Source: Bacteroidales bacterium (GTDB lineage: Bacteria; Bacteroidota; Bacteroidia; Bacteroidales; P3). From it: a DNA stretch of 8,079 nt. The notes under the pieces were generated by a model. That model worked only from the letters and a program-made list of their open reading frames with translations, ran no database searches and had not been told where the DNA came from. A program made the translations under genes and the position numbers. Location of the stretch: contig JAFZEK010000003.1 of assembly GCA_017560705.1 (NCBI GenBank), forward strand, positions 1-8,079, written 5' to 3'. Below, piece by piece: positions 4,866 to 8,079 of this stretch. Positions within the stretch are counted from its first letter, which is position 1. Every line of letters begins with the position of its first letter.

Positions 4866-4879
4866 GTTGGTATACCAAC
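4866..4879. repeat. 14-bp perfect palindrome after uvrC
   Basis: GTTGGTATACCAAC is a gapless perfect dyad, 17 bp past the uvrC stop and 18 bp from the larger 25-bp palindrome. The two may act together, but nothing in the sequence names a role. Confidence 0.5.
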
Positions 4880-4895
4880 GGGTCTTTGACGCTGG

Positions 4896-6728
4896 CTAGT
4901 TGCCAAAAAAGTCTGTAATTATCTTGGCTTTGGCAGCTCCTACCACTTTGGCCAAATCCTCGTAGGGCGTGTTTTTTATTTGCTTCACCGAGTTGAACTT
5001 TAGTAGTAGTTCTTGTGCTGTTTTGGTTCCTATTCCTTTTATCTCGGTAAGCGACGTTTTTATCGTTCCTTTGGTTCTCTTGTCGCGGTGAAACGAGATG
5101 GCAAACCTATGCACCTCGTTTTGTATCTGTTCCAGTAGATGGAACAAAGCACTCCTAGGAGCAATGCCTATAGCCACTGGTGGAAAGCCGTAGAGGAGTT
5201 CGGCGGTACGGTGTCTGCTGTCTTTGGCAAGACCTGCAATGGGTATGGATAGTTTTAGTTGGTCTTCTATCACGTTTCTCACCACTTCCATCTGTCCTTT
5301 GCCGCCGTCCACTATTATAAGTTGTGGCATAGGTTTGTTTTCGTCGTGCAGTCTTTTGTATCTTCTGTACACTACTTCCTCCATGGAGGCGTAGTCGTCG
5401 GGTCCTTCCACCGTTTTAATGTTGAATTTTCTGTATTCGGCTCTTAGTGGACGGCCGTCGGCAAAATGCACCATTGCGGCCACCGGGAATGCCCCTTGGA
5501 TGTTGGAGTTGTCAAAACACTCTATGTGTCGGGGCAGTTCGGGCAAGTTTAGCTCGGCTTGTATCTTTTCCAGCAGTAGCAGCTTGCCACCTTCGGGGTC
5601 CACAAGTAGGCGTTGTTGGTTACGCTCGTGTTGGAAATATCTCACGTTTCGCATCGAAAGGTCTAGCAGCTCCTTTTTGTCGCCTCTTGCAGGTATGGTT
5701 TGCGTCAGGTATCCTTCAGGGATGTCCACAGGGCATGGCACAATAATTTCTTTGGCAGTGCTTCCTACTCTTTCGTGCAGCTCGGGAATGGCAATGGCCA
5801 GGATTTCGGCATCCGTCTCGTCCAGCTGCTTTTTTATCTCGGTGGAGTAGGAGTGTATTATGCCACCGTTCTTTATTCTCATAATGTTCACGTAGGCATA
5901 TTTAGAGTCGGAGAGTATGGAGTATACGTCCACGTCTCTCACCGTGGTGTTCACCACTATGGATTTGCTTTGGTACTGCTCTAGCAGCACAATCTTTTGT
6001 TTCAGTTTTTCGGCTTCTTCAAATTCCAGAGCTTCGGCTTTTTCGAACATCTGTTTTTTCAGGCTGTCTAGTATCTCCTTAAAGTCGCCTTTCAGTATTT
6101 TGCGTATCATATCCATAGTGTGGAGGTATTCCTCTAGGCTTTCGTCGCCGACGCAAGGGGCGTTGCATAGCCCCATCTGTGCATTCAGGCACATCTTGTG
6201 TTTGCCGCAGGCTATGCTTTCGGGTGTAAGGTTTTGCTTGCAAGTGCGGTAGGCAAAGAGCTTGCGTATAATGTCTTGAAGCTCGTTCATTATCTTTTTG
6301 TTTGGGTAGGGCCCAAAGAAAGTGCCAGAGGTGTTGGCACGGTCGCGTGTAAAGATAAGTCGGGGGTAGATTTCGTTCGTAATACATAGGTAGGGGTAGG
6401 TCTTGTCGTCCTTAAGCATACTGTTATATTTGGGTTGCAACTTTTTTATCAAGTTGTTCTCTAGCAGCAATGCTTCTGTTTCGCTGCCCACCACTATGTA
6501 TTCTATGTTGTATATCTTCCTTACAAGTATACGAATCTTAGGCGAAAGGTCGTTGAAGTGGCTGAAGTATGACGACACTCTTTTCTTCAAGTTTCTAGCC
6601 TTTCCCACATATAAAATCATTCCCGATTCATCGAAGTATCGGTATACTCCAGGTGTTTCGGGAATGGTTTTGAGCATATTTTTTATACGCTCCATGTTTT
6701 TATTTATAGCAGCGTTGCCCTCCTGCAT
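4896..6728 (-). CDS. uvrC: Excinuclease ABC subunit C
   Basis: UvrC makes both incisions around bulky DNA lesions handed over by UvrA-UvrB in nucleotide excision repair. The 610-residue product has the full domain order. The GIY-YIG nuclease domain (about 20-105) shows GVY (27-29), YVG (40-42), Arg50 and Glu90 for the 3' incision. A cysteine cluster at 163-192 includes CLNAQMGLC and CNAPC, the spacing of the family's Fe-S cysteines, plus an extra Cys174. The UVR helical pair (about 219-253) binds UvrB. The RNase H-like 5'-incision domain carries Asp406 (CFDNSN), Asp445 (GPDDYASM), Asp474 (IVDGGKGQ) and His540. Tandem helix-hairpin-helix motifs (560-610) bind DNA. The start at ATG 6728 is one base after the gldH stop; ATG 6695 (MERIKNML) would also give a complete domain and is a credible alternative. 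All key residues are intact. Confidence 0.97.
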   Translation of the reverse strand: MQEGNAAINKNMERIKNMLKTIPETPGVYRYFDESGMILYVGKARNLKKRVSSYFSHFNDLSPKIRILVRKIYNIEYIVVGSETEALLLENNLIKKLQPKYNSMLKDDKTYPYLCITNEIYPRLIFTRDRANTSGTFFGPYPNKKIMNELQDIIRKLFAYRTCKQNLTPESIACGKHKMCLNAQMGLCNAPCVGDESLEEYLHTMDMIRKILKGDFKEILDSLKKQMFEKAEALEFEEAEKLKQKIVLLEQYQSKSIVVNTTVRDVDVYSILSDSKYAYVNIMRIKNGGIIHSYSTEIKKQLDETDAEILAIAIPELHERVGSTAKEIIVPCPVDIPEGYLTQTIPARGDKKELLDLSMRNVRYFQHERNQQRLLVDPEGGKLLLLEKIQAELNLPELPRHIECFDNSNIQGAFPVAAMVHFADGRPLRAEYRKFNIKTVEGPDDYASMEEVVYRRYKRLHDENKPMPQLIIVDGGKGQMEVVRNVIEDQLKLSIPIAGLAKDSRHRTAELLYGFPPVAIGIAPRSALFHLLEQIQNEVHRFAISFHRDKRTKGTIKTSLTEIKGIGTKTAQELLLKFNSVKQIKNTPYEDLAKVVGAAKAKIITDFFGN

Positions 6729-6729
6729 C

Positions 6730-7218
6730 TTACTCTATGTTTATATCCATGTTAGATTTTTCTATCTTCAATCCAAATGAAGCAATGCCTTTCAGTTCGT
6801 AGTATTGCGTAGCGTTCTTTATCTCAAATTGGTGAATACCCGGATGGTTGAAGTAGAAGTATTCCCGAGCTTTGGCGGTGTATTCCACAAAATCGCCTAC
6901 GGCATTGCCTGTTATCTTACCATCTTTGGATTTTAATATCACATCGCTCATAAACACACGGCTACTGCCTTCTTCGTCTTTAAGGTTCACTACCAATGGC
7001 ACATTCGACAGCTTAAGCACGTTGGTGTCCACCATCAAGGTGAAATATATATTGTAGCAGTCTTTCACGTTTTTCACCTCAACCTCGAAAGTTTCGGGTT
7101 CGAAACGCATCCAGGTGCCGTTGGACATATTATGTTTCTCGTCGAAGATTACCTTATCAGTACAGCTGCTCAACGCTATAGCTACCACTGTAGCCACTAA
7201 TATCAATGTTTTTCTCAT
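6730..7218 (-). CDS. gldH: Gliding motility lipoprotein GldH
   Basis: The 162-residue product starts MRKTLILVATVVAIA and has the lipobox ALSS-Cys19, so it is a lipid-anchored envelope protein. The mature part matches the GldH pattern as I know it: FDEKHNMSNGTWMRFEPETFEVEV, then CYNIYFTLMVDTNVLKLSNVPLVVNL, GDFVEYTAKAREYFYFNHPGIHQFEIKNAT, and a final strand GIASFGLKIEK. GldH is required for gliding in Flavobacterium johnsoniae and is kept in non-gliding Bacteroidales, where it is associated with the type IX secretion machinery; its exact role is not settled. It sits between the YitT-type gene (55 bp away) and uvrC (1 bp away), so it is probably co-transcribed with both. Length is normal and no defect is seen. 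Confidence 0.88.
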   Translation of the reverse strand: MRKTLILVATVVAIALSSCTDKVIFDEKHNMSNGTWMRFEPETFEVEVKNVKDCYNIYFTLMVDTNVLKLSNVPLVVNLKDEEGSSRVFMSDVILKSKDGKITGNAVGDFVEYTAKAREYFYFNHPGIHQFEIKNATQYYELKGIASFGLKIEKSNMDINIE

Positions 7219-7273
7219 CTCTCTATATCTCTTGTTCTATCTTTTATACTTTACTATTCAAAAAAATAACCTA

Positions 7274-8079
7274 CTACAGTTTCAGCTTTTCAAAGTTCTT
7301 TCCATACACACCTTGCACCTTAGCTACGGATATGAAAGCCTTAGGGTCTGAACTTTGTATTATCTCCATAATGGATTGCTTGTCAACTTTTCTAGCAATT
7401 ACAAGCAGCACCTTTTGGTCGCTCTTGCTATACCATCCCCATCCATCGAGCAGTGTAACACCACGACCTACCTCGTTGCCAATGCGGTCGGCTATCTCCT
7501 TGGTGTGTTGCGAAAACACCATTATTTGGTACGACTGTTTGAAACCATCGATAACCATATCCAGAGCATAGGTCATAACACCCATTTGCACGTAGCCGTA
7601 AACCACGTTTTCTATAATTCCGGACACAAAGAATGAGCAACCTATAATGATAATATCCAAATACAAGATAACCTTGCCCGGGCTAATGTTGTAGTACTTG
7701 TTAAGTATCAGGGCTATAATATCAGTTCCGCCGGAGTTGCCACCCATAGAGAATGCCAAGCCTATACCAGCACCGGCAAGACCACCGCCAATGATGGCAC
7801 ACATAAAGGGGTCGAACTTCGTAATGTCTATCAAATTCTGAATCTCAATAATTTGCTGAAAGAATATGAAAGACCCGGACGACACAATGATGCCATAGAT
7901 AGTGTTTAAGCCAAACTTGGCACCTAGTATTTTCAATGCCACAAGGAAGAGCAGCGTGTTTATTACAAAGCTAGAAATACCCACAGGTATCTTTTCGCCC
8001 GAAATAAAGAATATAATGGACGATATACCGCTCACTCCTCCACCAATTATTTGGCTCGGAATAAGAAATGCCGACCATC
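7274..8079 (-). CDS. YitT family membrane protein with DUF2179 domain (5' end missing)
   Basis: The frame is open to the window edge, giving 267 visible residues and a TAG stop followed directly by a second TAG. The true N-terminus is outside: the codons before the GTG at 8035 read WSAFLIPSQIIGGG, which joins VSGISSIIFF to make the family's conserved first-loop signature. About five hydrophobic segments are visible, including VGISSFVINTLLFLVALKIL, TIYGIIVSSGSFIFF, the glycine-rich PFMCAIIGGGLAGAGIGLAF and KVILYLDIIIIGCSFFVSG. NSGGTDIIALIL is the signature loop of the family. The last 80 residues (IMVFSQHTKEIADRIGNEVGRGVTLLDG to the end) are the soluble DUF2179 domain. Members are widespread inner-membrane proteins with unknown substrate. 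It is the first visible gene of the probable yitT-gldH-uvrC unit. Confidence 0.93.
   Translation of the reverse strand, partial: WSAFLIPSQIIGGGVSGISSIIFFISGEKIPVGISSFVINTLLFLVALKILGAKFGLNTIYGIIVSSGSFIFFQQIIEIQNLIDITKFDPFMCAIIGGGLAGAGIGLAFSMGGNSGGTDIIALILNKYYNISPGKVILYLDIIIIGCSFFVSGIIENVVYGYVQMGVMTYALDMVIDGFKQSYQIMVFSQHTKEIADRIGNEVGRGVTLLDGWGWYSKSDQKVLLVIARKVDKQSIMEIIQSSDPKAFISVAKVQGVYGKNFEKLKL

Larger units (their letters stand above)
4564..4895. other. Gene-free spacer between uvrC and the lipoprotein pair
   Basis: The stretch should hold the end of the uvrC transcript and the promoter of the lipoprotein pair. It contains two perfect palindromes near uvrC and a hairpin near the lipoprotein start. 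A frame at 4663-4878 opens only with TTG, contains both palindromes, and has no recognisable domain, so I do not call it a gene. I cannot pick out a convincing TTG/TAnnTTTG promoter pair; TAACTTTT on the minus strand near 4650 is a near match. Confidence 0.45.

Noticed and set aside
4663..4878. 71-codon minus-strand frame between uvrC and the lipoproteins
   Set aside because: It opens only with TTG inside a perfect palindrome, contains the 25-bp palindrome, and its first ATG leaves only about 41 codons. No domain is recognised. A conserved homologue with synonymous-biased substitutions would reverse this.
5259..6780. Long plus-strand frames opposite uvrC
   Set aside because: They are antisense shadows of a strongly conserved gene and show no family resemblance.

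Overview
The window looks like a chromosomal segment of an AT-rich member of the Bacteroidota, most likely order Bacteroidales. The supporting evidence is a T9SS-type C-terminal sorting motif (IYPNPTNG) on a secreted protein, a GldH lipoprotein, several lipoproteins with an SISxxSCE-type lipobox and an acidic residue run after the cysteine, few obvious Shine-Dalgarno sequences, and one good match to the Bacteroidetes -7 element TAnnTTTG. Every supportable gene lies on the minus strand, so the window is best read from 8079 down to 1.

From the right, a YitT/DUF2179 membrane protein (cut by the window edge), gldH and uvrC are packed closely (54 bp, then 1 bp) and probably form one transcription unit. 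After uvrC come about 330 bp without a convincing gene but with two perfect palindromes. Two adjacent lipoprotein genes follow, one of unknown fold and one lipocalin-like. They share nearly identical signal-peptide DNA but have unrelated mature domains. A candidate terminator lies downstream of them.

A 615-bp gene-free stretch (2954-3568) contains short tandem repeats with a 21-22-bp period. Next is an autoinhibited (class II) Fic protein with a C-terminal winged-helix-like region. Three GGTGGTA/TACCACC heptamers sit just upstream of its start, which suggests autoregulation. A long gene-free region (808-1888) follows, full of hairpins, a REP-like inverted pair and more 22-bp-period repeats. 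At the left end a 41-residue mini-lipoprotein overlaps, by ATGA, the start of a secreted T9SS substrate that runs off the window.

Functionally, uvrC is housekeeping DNA repair, and gldH and the T9SS cargo both belong to the type IX secretion/gliding world. The small lipoproteins and Fic protein are accessory cell-envelope and regulatory genes. I see no clear new multi-gene defence or mobile system. The most unusual content is non-coding: intergenic arrays whose unit sequences differ but whose 22-bp period recurs, including one with an apparently inverted unit core, and a signal-peptide cassette shared by otherwise unrelated lipoproteins.
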